Assembly: GCF_016801865.2 (NCBI RefSeq)
Contig: NC_068939.1
Coordinates: 1,488,001-1,552,000 of the forward strand
Origin: Culex pipiens pallens
Lineage: Eukaryota; Arthropoda; Insecta; Diptera; Culicidae
Direction of reading: 5' to 3'
Length of the DNA stretch: 64,000 nt
Below, piece after piece: positions 1 through 9,819 of the stretch (position 1 is the stretch's first letter; each line of letters opens with the position of its first letter). Under the pieces are notes generated by a model. It saw nothing but the letters and a program-made list of their open reading frames with translations. It searched no databases and was not told where the DNA came from. The position numbers were made by a program, and so were the translations under genes.

Positions 1-2233
1 AGGGTATTGAAACATCATTCATTTTAATCAAAACATCATCCTTTGGGGCAAATCTGGCCGATTTGGAAAGTGGAAAAATGATGGTTTGAGTTTTGGCTGC
101 ATTTATGCGAATTTTCCAGTCGCCAAAGTATTCGGAAAGAACGTCAAGACCCTTCTGAAGACGGCCAACTAAATATCTGGTTATTTTACCCTTATAAATA
201 ACGGCAGTGTCATCAGCAAAAAGTGACAACACACCATTACCAGGAAGAGTAGGCAAATCAGATGTAAAAATATTGTACAGAAGTGGGCCAAGAATACTTC
301 CTTGGGGAACCCCAGCATCAATGTTGAATAATCCAGAAGCAATCCCATTCAGAAAAACCCTGAACGATCTCTCCGAAAGATAGTGCTGGATAATTTTGAT
401 AAGATACATTGGAAAACCGTATAAATACAGTTTATGTATCAAACCATCATGCCAAACATTGTCAAAAGCCTTCTCAACATCCAACAAAGCCATAGCAGTT
501 GATTTAGACTCAAGCTTGTTCTGCTTGATGATTTTAGTTACTCTCGTAAGCTGATGAGCAGTATTATGTCCCTTTCGGAAGCCAAACTGTTCATTCAAAA
601 TTATATTATTATCGTTGGTAAAATCCAAAAGCCTTGAATAGATGACCTTCTCAAAGAGTTTGGACAGACTACTCAAAAGACTAATGGGACGATAACTTGT
701 TGGCGATGTTGGATCTTTTTGAGGCTTCAAAATTGGTATGACTTTGCCCAGTTTCCAATTGGTGGGGAAGTAACCAAGTTGCAAACATTTATTGAAAATA
801 TTGGCTAGATGTTGAAAGAACTGATCACTCTGTTTTTTCAACACCAGATTAAAAATGTTATCAAAGCCAGGAGCTTTCATATTTTTCATTTGTTTTACTG
901 CAACTTTGACTTCCTCACCAGAAACATGGGAATCTGCAGGAAATTCAAAGGTAGAGTCATTGATTGTTGAAATACTATTGGCAACTGATGTTTCTTTACG
1001 GCTGGTCATGGAAGCGCCAAGATTATGTGAACTAACAAAATGAAGCCCAAGTGCATTTGCCTTTTCCTCGGATGTAATCAAAGGAGAATCCTCAATAATA
1101 AGAGGAGGAATAGGCTTTGGTTTGTTTTTTAGAACTTTTGAAAGTTTCCAAAATGGTTTTGAATAATTCCCAAGCTGGCTTACATGTTTTGAAAATTCTT
1201 GATTTCTGATATTGTCAAGTCGGTCTTGTATGATTTTGTTTAAATTGTTAACTGAAATCTTTTTGTCATAGTCCCCAGTCCGTTGATATTGTCTCCTATA
1301 AACATTCCTAAGTCTAATTAAGTGTTTAGTATCTACGTCAATATCAGTTACCTTAATATTAACAGGAACCTCCCGAACGTTGGCAGCCTCTGCTTGGTTG
1401 ATAGCCTGCTGGATCATTTCCAGCGAACAATCAATATCAGCAGAAGTTTCCGGGTGTTGATCATAGTCAATGTTGCTGTCGACCACTTGCTGAAACTGCT
1501 GCCAGTCAACGTTGTGGTAATCTTTCCGGGTTGGTTGCCGCTGCGGAGTAACGGAAGCTCCAACCTCCACAACCACCGGATAGTGATCAGAACTCAACTC
1601 TTCAAACACCTCAGGATGAGCCACGTTCTCAGCCATATTGGTAATGAAGAAGTCGATGATTGAGTGATTCCCAGACCGAGCCACCCTCGTTGGACGATCT
1701 GGACTCACAACGTTGTAGTATCCGTTTTGCAGATCGTTGTGCAGAATCACTCCGTTCCGATTCCTCCTGCTATTGCCCCAAACTTCATGCTTCGCGTTGA
1801 GGTCACCAGCGATGATGTACTTTGCGCTCCGCCGTGTCAGCTTCTGGATATCGCTCTTCAGTTTTGCTGCTGAACCATCTCTGGAATTCACCTGACGTGG
1901 GCAGTATGCAGCAATGAAGAGTACTGGGCCAACTGAAGTGGGAATTTCCACCCCAACGGCCTCGATGATGTCCAGTTTGAAGTGTGGCAGCCGGCGTGGC
2001 TTGAGATCACGATGAACAGCGACAAGCACACCTCCTCCTCCAGAGGTGGTCCTATCGAGCTGCGTCGCGATCTTGTAGTTTTGCAGATAAACTTTTTCAC
2101 CGGGCTTCAGATGAGTTTCCGTGATGGCAGCTACGTCGATCTCCTTCTCGCGAAGAAAATCCACCAGCTCTAAGTGCTTCCTCCTAATGGAGCAAGCGTT
2201 CCAATTCAGCAGCTTGAGGGACCTACGATCCAT
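1..2233 (-). CDS. LINE 1 ORF2: apurinic-type endonuclease plus reverse transcriptase (3' partial)
   Basis: Reading the minus strand from the ATG at 2,233 gives 744 codons with no stop before the window edge. The N-terminal 220 or so residues are an exonuclease/endonuclease/phosphatase-type endonuclease: NWNA near residue 11, ITETHLK near 40, GDLNAKH near 140 and SDHYPVV near 200. Reverse transcriptase follows, with YRPISLLSSLSKLFEK, LLDVEKAFDNVWH, GVPQGSILGPLLYN and the catalytic FADD near residue 670. In this family the protein nicks the target and primes reverse transcription there. The start overlaps the end of ORF1 by 11 bp. Codon choice is GC-rich up to about residue 285 and AT-rich afterwards. 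Confidence 0.88.
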   Translation of the reverse strand, partial: MDRRSLKLLNWNACSIRRKHLELVDFLREKEIDVAAITETHLKPGEKVYLQNYKIATQLDRTTSGGGGVLVAVHRDLKPRRLPHFKLDIIEAVGVEIPTSVGPVLFIAAYCPRQVNSRDGSAAKLKSDIQKLTRRSAKYIIAGDLNAKHEVWGNSRRNRNGVILHNDLQNGYYNVVSPDRPTRVARSGNHSIIDFFITNMAENVAHPEVFEELSSDHYPVVVEVGASVTPQRQPTRKDYHNVDWQQFQQVVDSNIDYDQHPETSADIDCSLEMIQQAINQAEAANVREVPVNIKVTDIDVDTKHLIRLRNVYRRQYQRTGDYDKKISVNNLNKIIQDRLDNIRNQEFSKHVSQLGNYSKPFWKLSKVLKNKPKPIPPLIIEDSPLITSEEKANALGLHFVSSHNLGASMTSRKETSVANSISTINDSTFEFPADSHVSGEEVKVAVKQMKNMKAPGFDNIFNLVLKKQSDQFFQHLANIFNKCLQLGYFPTNWKLGKVIPILKPQKDPTSPTSYRPISLLSSLSKLFEKVIYSRLLDFTNDNNIILNEQFGFRKGHNTAHQLTRVTKIIKQNKLESKSTAMALLDVEKAFDNVWHDGLIHKLYLYGFPMYLIKIIQHYLSERSFRVFLNGIASGLFNIDAGVPQGSILGPLLYNIFTSDLPTLPGNGVLSLFADDTAVIYKGKITRYLVGRLQKGLDVLSEYFGDWKIRINAAKTQTIIFPLSKSARFAPKDDVLIKMNDVSIP

Positions 2234-3599
2234 ACTGGATGACGAACGAGGTCAGCACTTCAATCTGCTGGGTCTTGGTTTTGCATCCACGCAGTGCAGC
2301 GGACATCTGTTTGAAAATATTGAGGAGTTCGGTTGAGGTGTAAAGATCATTACCATTTTCCTCAACTGCTGGTTCTTGGGTTGGTCTTGGCTCCTGGCTG
2401 AAGCCCGGTGGTGGCGGTCTCGGCTCCTGGCTGGAACCCGGCCGTGGATGATTCATCTCAGCTCTCTTCCTGGGATCCAACGGCAACGGTGCCAAGTTCG
2501 GGACCTGGCGTCGCGGTTGAAGAGGTGGAAAATTTTGCTCCACCAGGGCTGGAGGAGTTCTACGACGCTGAGGCTGATTCTTCGTCGATGCTTGCTGCCG
2601 AATTTTCACGAACTCAGCTCTCTTGGGGCACTTTCGGTCGGTTGACGAGTGCTCACCGTTGCAGTTGAGGCACTTCACCAGCGAATCTTGGATGCACTGG
2701 GATGTGATGTGCGCATCGGTACCACATTTGGCGCAACGACGCTTCAGGTGGCAGTTCTTACCTCCGTGCCCGAAACCCAGGCAGTTGAAGCATTGTGTGA
2801 CGTCACGATGCACTGGTCGGTATCGCTCCCACGACACGATGATGTTGAAAACCGCTCGAATTGCCTTCAGCTCAGGAAGCGTCGTCGATCCCTTAGCCAA
2901 ATGCAGCAGGTAGAGCTGGTCACGGTACTTGATGTCTTTGTTGCGTCGGCTCATTTTGTGCACGGCCAACACATCCAGTTTCAAAACTTTTAGCTCGGCA
3001 GCTAATTCCTCCACTGGCATGTCGTACAGACCTCTGACGACGATTTTGTACGGCTTATCCATGACGACATCATGGGTAAAGTACTCCGCCTCGTTTTCGG
3101 TCAAGTAATCCTTGACCAGTTGATAGTGCTGCCTGGATTGCACCAGCACCTTAAATCCGTCTTGACACAGACGAATGTTGCCTTGGACTTTCCCAGACTT
3201 GATGAGTTCAACCAGCCCCGCTCGAAAGTCGATCGTTGCTGCTGATTGCCGCACATAAAAAGGAGGCAGTTTCTCCTTTCGCTGTTTCACTTCATTCTCC
3301 TTTGCTTCCGCTACCTGGTCCTCGTCAGGCAGTCCAGCAAACTTGTTGTTCTTCAATAGCTGCTCCTCGTGCGATGAAGAGTTCTCCTCCTCCTCATCCA
3401 TCGGTACAGTACCGTCGCTCTTTTTCGTCTTTTTGCTGTTCGATGTCACTTCCAAAAGCACCTTCCTTTTGGAAATTCCCGGTTTTTGGCCATCAGTTGA
3501 GGCCTCAACCTTCCTTTTGGAAATTCCCACTTTTTTGCCTGCTTGAGCCGCAGGTAGGGCAATATTGCCGGCGTTTTGCGCCGGGACGCGACGAGTCAT
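2223..3599 (-). CDS. LINE 1 ORF1: nucleic-acid-binding Gag-like protein with three zinc knuckles
   Basis: This 458-residue protein has a basic N-terminus with repeated ISKRKV motifs (near residues 27 and 43), an acidic patch (DEEEENSSSHEEQ), and a central region like the PRE_C2HC domain of Jockey ORF1. Three cysteine knuckles follow: CFNCLGFGHGGKNC and CAKCGTDAHITSQC (both CX2CX4HX4C), then CLNCNGEHSSTDRKC (CX2CX3HX6C). The C-terminal third is rich in proline and arginine. ORF1 proteins of this class package element RNA. The frame is intact. The stop (plus-strand positions 2,223-2,225) lies inside ORF2, so downstream translation probably needs reinitiation or a similar mechanism. Confidence 0.88.
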   Translation of the reverse strand: MTRRVPAQNAGNIALPAAQAGKKVGISKRKVEASTDGQKPGISKRKVLLEVTSNSKKTKKSDGTVPMDEEEENSSSHEEQLLKNNKFAGLPDEDQVAEAKENEVKQRKEKLPPFYVRQSAATIDFRAGLVELIKSGKVQGNIRLCQDGFKVLVQSRQHYQLVKDYLTENEAEYFTHDVVMDKPYKIVVRGLYDMPVEELAAELKVLKLDVLAVHKMSRRNKDIKYRDQLYLLHLAKGSTTLPELKAIRAVFNIIVSWERYRPVHRDVTQCFNCLGFGHGGKNCHLKRRCAKCGTDAHITSQCIQDSLVKCLNCNGEHSSTDRKCPKRAEFVKIRQQASTKNQPQRRRTPPALVEQNFPPLQPRRQVPNLAPLPLDPRKRAEMNHPRPGSSQEPRPPPPGFSQEPRPTQEPAVEENGNDLYTSTELLNIFKQMSAALRGCKTKTQQIEVLTSFVIQYGS

Positions 3600-3640
3600 G
3601 TTGATTCAGACAACCTTCACCAACGAATGCTCGGATAACA

Positions 3641-5204
3641 ATGCCGGCCAAGCGTTGAGTGACATCAAACACATAAAATCGATCGTCTTTGAATAGATGA
3701 TATTTTCGGGCGGGAGAATTTCATCGTCATCAGTTGCGAGCGATACCTCGCTATCTATAGGACGGGTTGATGAGTTTTGATGCTGGGCGCGCATAATTTA
3801 TGCGCTGATACGATGTGTTTGCTACATATTACACGACTCTCTCACTCTGCCTGTGTGACGGTGTGGCACAGGTCGGAAATCAATACGACTCAATTTGGTG
3901 GGTTCGGGTTGGATTTTTTTTTCATCTCTTGCTCTCGCTCAAAAGGACAGACGGAAAGCATCGCGATAGACACTCATCAAAATGGGAAATGTGAGCTTGT
4001 TTTGAGGAGGGCGAATGGGAAATATGTACAAACATTATTTTTGGAATGCTGGGAATGTGAATGAAAGAGATGGCAGAAAGGGGCACCCACTGACTGACTT
4101 GACTGGCTGGTTGGTTTGTAGATTTGTTTGTTTGCTGGCTGATGGTGCTTTCAACGGTCGGGTTGTCAGTCAATCACACATTCTGTGTGGATCCGATCAA
4201 TGTATAACGAGCAGTGGAGTGCTACTGGATTTTTTATCCCAGGTCTGATTGGCTGACGAGTTGCCGACCAGATTGTAATCTAACTTGATATGAATAAATC
4301 AAATAACTAGTATTAGATTTTTTTTGACTGTTTGTTTGCTAACATAGTATCTCTGGGAAGTGAATATAGTTTCATTGTGACCTATTCTTTCAGGAACTTA
4401 TTTAAGTCAAAAAATATTACACGGTGGGTACAATTTTGTTTAGAAAAGTGGAAAAGAGTAACTAGCGAAACTATGATACATTTAATGAATAAATTTAAAC
4501 GTTGACACTTAATAATGATGAAGTATGATATACAGTTCAGGCTCCAATAAACTAAGTCATCGGGAAAAAAATATAGAGTTTTTTTTTCAAAAGTATCTAT
4601 AAGCTTTTGTCTTCCTTATGTTTATAAGATCTATTTAAAAAAACTCTTGAAATCTGTTCTGATAACCAAATCCGTGAATAATCGAATTAAAAAAAACCGT
4701 TGGCTTGTTGGGTAGCAGAGTTAATCCAAAAATTCTCTAAAGTGTTACTAAGAATCATTAACGTTATAATTTTTACCGTGTTCCTTAAAAAGTTGTAATG
4801 AATTAAGATAATTTAAGTTAATTTAGGAAATAAATTAAGTTGTAATTTAATCAATTTGTATTTAGAAGACAATTATTATAGTATCAATTCTCAGATTTGT
4901 TGTGCCCAGTCGGTCAGAATGCTGCAGATGCAGAATTTATTGTATGTATTGTAAAGGATAAACATTTCAACGGCATCGGCAATGGGCCTGCCTGATTTTT
5001 GGAATTAATTTCGTGTTACACGATGCAACCATATTCATTTTCAACTTGTTTTCCAGCAAAACATTTTCGTGGAATGTGCCAATTTGGCAGGAGCTTCCCG
5101 CGGACTTTGATGGACAGTTGGCACATGACTGCCGTCAGCGTAATGGATACGGGGAGGGAATGCGAGTATGTTCCAATATGTAGCGCTAGGAAAGTAGCTT
5201 CAAC
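3641..5204. other. 3' flank between LINE 1 and the EGF gene
   Basis: No convincing gene is present. An AATAAA polyadenylation signal on the minus strand at 4,936-4,941 lies about 265 bp past the proposed stop of the EGF gene and is a plausible 3' end. The remainder is AT-rich unique-looking sequence. Confidence 0.4.
4936..4941 (-). terminator. Candidate polyadenylation signal of the EGF-repeat gene
   Basis: AATAAA on the minus strand, about 265 bp beyond the stop codon at 5,205. It is the nearest clear hexamer I noticed. Usage is inferred from position only. Confidence 0.3.
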
Positions 5205-5747
5205 TCAATAATGGGTCCGCGGAGGATGATGATGGCGATGGTGCACAAGCCAATGATGGTAAATGTCGATAAAGTACCGCGTGTGCTCGATTTGATTTGC
5301 GATATGATTGCCGGACCCCGCCTCATCGTCCCCGGCTTCTTCATCGTCATAATCGTCACCGTCCTCTTCGGAGCAGTCCCAAATGTGGACCACGGTCGAA
5401 GTTGACCCCGGACGATGATGCCGATGGAGGGGAGACTTTACAGTCGTCGACGCCGTTAACGTTGGGAGGATCTGTTTTCTATGATTATTATGATTATGAT
5501 CATTGCCGCGAAAGTGATGTTTTGGTCGATGGGTTTGTTTGTTTGCCGCAGGAGTTATGCTGTTGCTTGTGTGATTAGGCTTGAGCGTGGTGGCGGTGGT
5601 GGACAGCAATGAACTGCTCTCGGTGGTGACATCGATGGCGGTCGATGGCCGATGGCTGGTGATGTGACCATCACCGTGATTAGATTTAGATAATGGCACG
5701 TGGCTTTGGCTGGTAGTTTTTCGGCTTTGGTTATGGTCGTGCAGAGG
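5205..5747 (-). CDS. EGF-gene exon 11 (proposed last exon): His/Ser/Thr-rich, acidic C-terminus
   Basis: The upstream exon ends in phase 0 at 5,817. A 69-bp intron to the AG at 5,748-5,749 restores an open frame of 181 codons ending at TGA (5,205-5,207). The encoded tail is low complexity: Ser/Thr-rich, then His/Asn-rich (HHFRGNDHNHNNHRK), then acidic (CSEEDGDDYDDEEAGDDEAG), then a His-rich end. No known domain is visible. A later acceptor, such as AAAACAG upstream of ATCCTCC, or another frame encoding a hydrophobic segment, cannot be excluded. The boundaries are the least certain of the gene. Confidence 0.42.
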   Translation of the reverse strand, partial: PLHDHNQSRKTTSQSHVPLSKSNHGDGHITSHRPSTAIDVTTESSSLLSTTATTLKPNHTSNSITPAANKQTHRPKHHFRGNDHNHNNHRKQILPTLTASTTVKSPLHRHHRPGSTSTVVHIWDCSEEDGDDYDDEEAGDDEAGSGNHIANQIEHTRYFIDIYHHWLVHHRHHHPPRTHY

Positions 5748-5816
5748 CTGATCGTGGTGGCGTTGGCGGTGGTGACCGTGCCCGAGAATGTGCAGAAAAA
5801 TGTGCAATCTACTTAC

Positions 5817-5944
5817 AGGATTGTTGGAATCGATTCGGATGGGTGACTTGCCCGGACAAATTAGGTAGGAATCGTGGTTCTCCAGCCGATTTGTTTCCAG
5901 CGGACGATACGCTGTCCTTCTGGGCTCGATGGGCTCAGGAGATG
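5817..5944 (-). CDS. EGF-gene exon 10: short C-terminal linker exon
   Basis: This 128-bp exon encodes about 43 residues, beginning ASPEPIEPRRTAYRPLETN and ending LICPGKSPIRIDSNNP. It enters in phase 1 from the HYR exon and leaves in phase 0. The acceptor is TTACAG and the donor is GTAAGT, both strong. The proline/arginine-rich start looks like a linker, and the single cysteine has no obvious partner here. The segment follows the last HYR module, so it is extracellular if the protein is secreted. No domain name can be given. Confidence 0.7.
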
Positions 5945-6002
5945 CTGTAATGAAAATGAAATTGCTTGCAATGAACTTTCAACAGTATTCCATTGTACTC
6001 AC

Positions 6003-6245
6003 CCTTTACAGTGATTCCAAAGCTACATTTGGAACTAAGTCCATCGTCATCGGTCGCCACATAATTGACGTAGTGAACTCCCGCGATCAGCAGCTGACCT
6101 GGCGTGTGAGATTTGTACAACTGCTTGATCTCGGACTCAGTCTCAAAGGTGGGTTCAACCCAGTACACCGACCGGGACGTTTCCTGACGTTCCAGTTGCA
6201 CGTTGAACGAGTCCGGACAGTTGACGACCTGAGGCGGTCTTCGTT
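6003..6245 (-). CDS. EGF-gene exon 9: HYR (hyalin repeat) module 2
   Basis: The 243-bp exon encodes one HYR-type immunoglobulin-like module. It starts PPQVVNCPDSF, includes YWVEPTF, and closes with HYVNYVATDDDGLSSKCSF, matching the family pattern of two cysteines and a late Y.A.D..G...C motif. HYR modules act in cell adhesion or matrix contacts and often sit beside CCP modules, as here. Phase is 1 on both sides (acceptor TTTTCAG, donor GTGAGT), so the exon is one symmetrical, shuffle-ready unit. Confidence 0.82.
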
Positions 6246-6308
6246 CTGAAAAGATGTCATGTTAGATGTTACAAAAGGTGTAAAGCTCAAAAAGAACGCA
6301 AAACCTAC

Positions 6309-6773
6309 CCCTTATCTTTATCAAAACTCGACACACGTCATTCGTGGCAGAGTTGGGACTCCTGGCTCGGAAGGTGACGGCCGTTTCTCCGGCGGGTAGC
6401 TCCGCTTCCAGCTGTTTGCCCCAAGCTGGGTGAGCGTCAACGAACCGGAACCAGTCGACGTTCGTCTTGGGCTGGTCCAGCTTCACCTTCATCGTGTACT
6501 GCCCCACGGGAAGTACCGCGTGCATATCCGCCGGACACTGGATGTAGGGTTTGATGGGCACCGGAGTCGGAGTGGTCTGCGGAACGCACTGCAGGTTCGG
6601 TGTTGGTGTCCACTTTTGCTCGCCGTCGCAAACTGCCGTTCGCTTGCCAACCGGTTTGAAGCCCGGCTTGCAGTGCAGGACACATCGTTCACCGGCGAAA
6701 ATCTTTCCGGACATGCAAGCTACCGGTAGGATCGTTCCATGCTCGGGACGTTGAAGGCGCGGACAAGATTGTG
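6309..6773 (-). CDS. EGF-gene exon 8: CCP/Sushi module followed by HYR module 1
   Basis: The first 60 or so residues form a CCP (Sushi) module: CPRLQRPEHGTILPVACMSG, then ERCVLHCKPGFKPVG, VCDGEQKW and NLQC. A proline/threonine linker (TTPTPVPIKP) leads into a HYR module that starts IQCPADMHAVL and ends SPNSATNDVCRVLIKI. The exon is 465 bp and phase 1 on both sides. The donor is GTAGGT at 6,307-6,308; using it keeps the next exon in frame. CCP-HYR neighbours are common in adhesion and complement-type proteins. This is the second CCP of the C-terminal pair. Confidence 0.82.
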
Positions 6774-6831
6774 CTGTAATGAGAAGTTGTCGTCATTGAA
6801 CGATCTTTAAAAAACATTTCGAATAACTTAC

Positions 6832-9819
6832 GAACACAAAGCGATTCCCGTTCGTCATCCCAGTGTCCAGTTCCGTTGCAGTGCTTCGTAGAAGGACCAA
6901 CAAGCTTGAATCCTTTGCTACACCAAACTGAGCATCTTGTCCGATAGAACAGTTGCGCCTTGTGCCGAGATCTGGAACATCGCATTTCTCCATTCTTCGG
7001 TGCCTTCAACATCATGCAGCGATCCTTGATCTCGAAACACGTCCTCCGATCTTTGCCTATTTTGAACCCTGGAGGACACATACACCGGAAGCTTCCGGCC
7101 AAGTTAATGCACCGGGCGTTTTTACTGCATCCACCATTGTTCTCCAGACACTCGTTCACATCCAAACACTGACCAAGTTCATTCCGCTCGAACCCTGGGA
7201 AGCACTCGCAACGGTACGATCCTTCGGTATTGACGCACTTTTGCTGGCAGTTGTTATCGTTGGGCGATTGACACTCGTTATGATCGACGCACGTGGCCAT
7301 GTTGGTCTTGTTCAGCACGTATCCCTCTCGGCAGGAACAGACAGGTAAGGCATTCTTCAAACTGCAGCTATGTTGGCAACCTCCATTCCTCAACGCGCAT
7401 GGATTGCTCACTTCGCACGTTTTGTTATCAGCCATCAACGAATATCCAGCGTTGCAATCGCATTTATAGCCTCCACGAAGGTTAACACAGCGTTGACTGC
7501 ATCCGCCGTTGAGGTTCAAACATTCGTCAACATCCTCACAGGTTGCCTGGTCATCGCTTAGAAGCCACCCTTTGGGGCACTCACACTTGAAACTCCCGTG
7601 CAGGTTCTCGCAAATGTGCGAGCATCCCCCGTTGAAACTGTTGATCTTGCACTCATCGATATCAACGCAGGTCACCTCGTCAACATCAAGTCGTAGTCCC
7701 ACTGGACAGGAACATTCGAACCCACCCTTAAGATTCACGCAATCATGCGAACATTTTTTATTTTCATCCGAACATTCGTCAATATCCGAACAGGTTTTGT
7801 TGTCCAACTCCAACCGATGACCATCTTCACATCCGCAACGGTACGATCCTAGCATATTGATGCAGTGATGTTCGCAGCCACCCTTATCCGGCAGGGTCTC
7901 GCACTCGTTGATATCCTCGCAGGTATACTTGTCCCGTCCAAGTACGTATCCAGGTGGACACTCACACTCGAACGTTCCCGGAACGTTCACGCAGATGTGC
8001 GAGCAATCGTGGAACCGCGTTGAACATTCGTCAATATCTCGACACGTTTGCTCATCTTCCTCAAGTTCATACCCGGCTTCACAGGCGCATTTGTAATCTC
8101 CGAGCAGGTTGATGCAAATGTTCGAGCAATTGCCATTGTTCTCGATGCACTCGTCAATGTCGTGACAAGTGTGGTGATCTCTTCCAAGTTCGTAGCCCTT
8201 CGGGCATGAACACTCGTAGCTTCCCGCTAAGTTGGTGCACGAGTCCGAACATCCTCCATTGTTCCAGCCGCATTCGTTGATGTCCACGCAAGTCTTGTAG
8301 TTTCCACGCTCCAATTCGAACCCTTTCGGACAGTGACAAGTGACCACACCGTGGGCGTAGTGACACGTGTGCGAACATCCGCCGTTGTTTAGCTCGCATT
8401 CGTTGACAAACTCACATGAGTGATCGTCCTCTGTTAGGAACTGACCTTTGGGACACGAGCATTGATAACCTCCCAGGAGGTTGATGCAGATGTGGGAACA
8501 GTTTCCATTGTGCAATTCACATTCGTTAATGTCCAAGCATGACTTTTTATTCTCAGTTAATTGGTATCCACTGTGACACGAGCAGTGGAATGATCCTTCC
8601 GTGTTGTGACAGTGGTGATCACAATCACCTTGGTTCAGGGAACACTCGTCAATATCCGAACAAGATCGGTTATCCGACCGTTCAAATCCTTCGAAGCATC
8701 CGCACTTGTAACCACCCTCAAAGTTCAAACAACTCTGCTGGCAACCTCCGTTGTCTTCATGGCACTCGTTAACATCGTGACAGGTTCGAGCATCTGAACC
8801 CAGGTTGAATCCATCCGGACATTCGCAAAGTGTGTCCGACTCTGGATTGCACACGTGTGAGCATCCTCCATTGTTCAGATCGCATTCATTTATTGGGACA
8901 CACGTCTTGCCACCATCGTCTAGCTCCATGCTGTCCGGACAGTCGCAGTACGTTTCCCGATTGAAGAAGGTACAAATGTGTGAACAACCTCCGTTGTCCG
9001 TGGTACAGAGATCCATCTGCCTGCAGATGCCGTACTCGTCGAGTTCTTTGCCCTCCGGACAGACACACTTGTAGCTGCCGTAAGTGTTGGAGCACTCCAG
9101 ATCTCCGCAGAGATCTTCATCTTCCTGTTCGAGACATTCGTCAATATCATCACAAGTTCGCTCATCCGACGAAAGCTTAAGACCCCGTGGACAGCTGCAC
9201 ACATACGTTCCAGCCGTATTGTGGCAATCGTGCGAACACATGTGCCGTCCCAGCTCGCACTCATCAATATCGTGACAGCTGTGATCATGCTGTTGATATC
9301 CCGCGGGACACTCACACCGATAGTCTCCACCCTGTACCATCCGACAGACGCCCGGATTGCACCGTTTCTTGAACTCTTCACCACAGCTGTACACATTCCT
9401 GCAGGTCTTTTGGTCAAACTCGTCCAGGATGTGAAACTCCGGACAACCGCACACGAACCCTTCCGTGCCATCCTTACACTCGTGGGAACATCTGGTCTTG
9501 TTTGGGTTCTCATACAAATCGGCGCAGAAATCCCGCACACAAGTTCTCCCATCAATATTAAGGTGGAAGTTTTCCGGACATCGGCACTCGAACGAACCTA
9601 CCGTGTTGACGCACTCGTGCGAACAAATGCTCACCTTGGCCTCCCCATCCTCATCGTAGTCTTCTCCGTCTTCGCCGTAGGTCGCGCACTCGTCTACGTC
9701 CTGACAGGTCTTGTCATCGTCGGCCAGCTCGTAACCTGCCGGACAGGTACACTCGTACCCACCGTAGGCATTTCGGCAGTAGTCACAGCCATGCTCCTGC
9801 TCCACACACTCGTCGATAT
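6832..9819 (-). CDS. EGF-gene exon 7: 22 tandem EGF modules (mostly calcium-binding) plus a CCP module
   Basis: One 2,988-bp exon (996 codons) with no intron. I count 22 consecutive EGF modules; most begin D(I/V)(D/N)EC and have six cysteines in the C-x-C-late-C pattern. Many carry the cbEGF calcium-ligand set (D-I-D-E, then a C3-C4 segment such as CINLLGGYQC). Modules 3, 4, 7 and 20 have altered first residues (RDFC, NVYSC, QMDLC, VSNPC), so they may not bind calcium. Module 2 has an acidic insertion (YGEDGEDYDEDGEA) between C1 and C2. A CCP module closes the exon (CMMLKAPKNGEMRC to ERESLC). Tandem cbEGF modules form stiff, calcium-locked rods in fibrillins. Acceptor AACCGCAG, donor GTAAGT, phase 1 on both sides. 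Confidence 0.9.

Larger units (their letters stand above)
1..3640 (-). mobile_element. Jockey-like non-LTR retrotransposon (LINE 1), 3' end outside window
   Basis: A two-ORF LINE lies on the minus strand: ORF1 with zinc knuckles, then ORF2 with endonuclease and reverse transcriptase. Both frames are open over everything visible, which suggests a recent copy. The 5' end is placed near 3,635-3,640 because the leader just upstream of ORF1 (minus strand, CATTCGTTGGTGAAGG) resembles the 5' end of the second LINE in this window (CCTTCGTGGTGAACGG). The 3' end and both target duplications cannot be checked because the element runs off the left edge. It sits downstream of the large EGF gene, in the same orientation. 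Confidence 0.85.
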
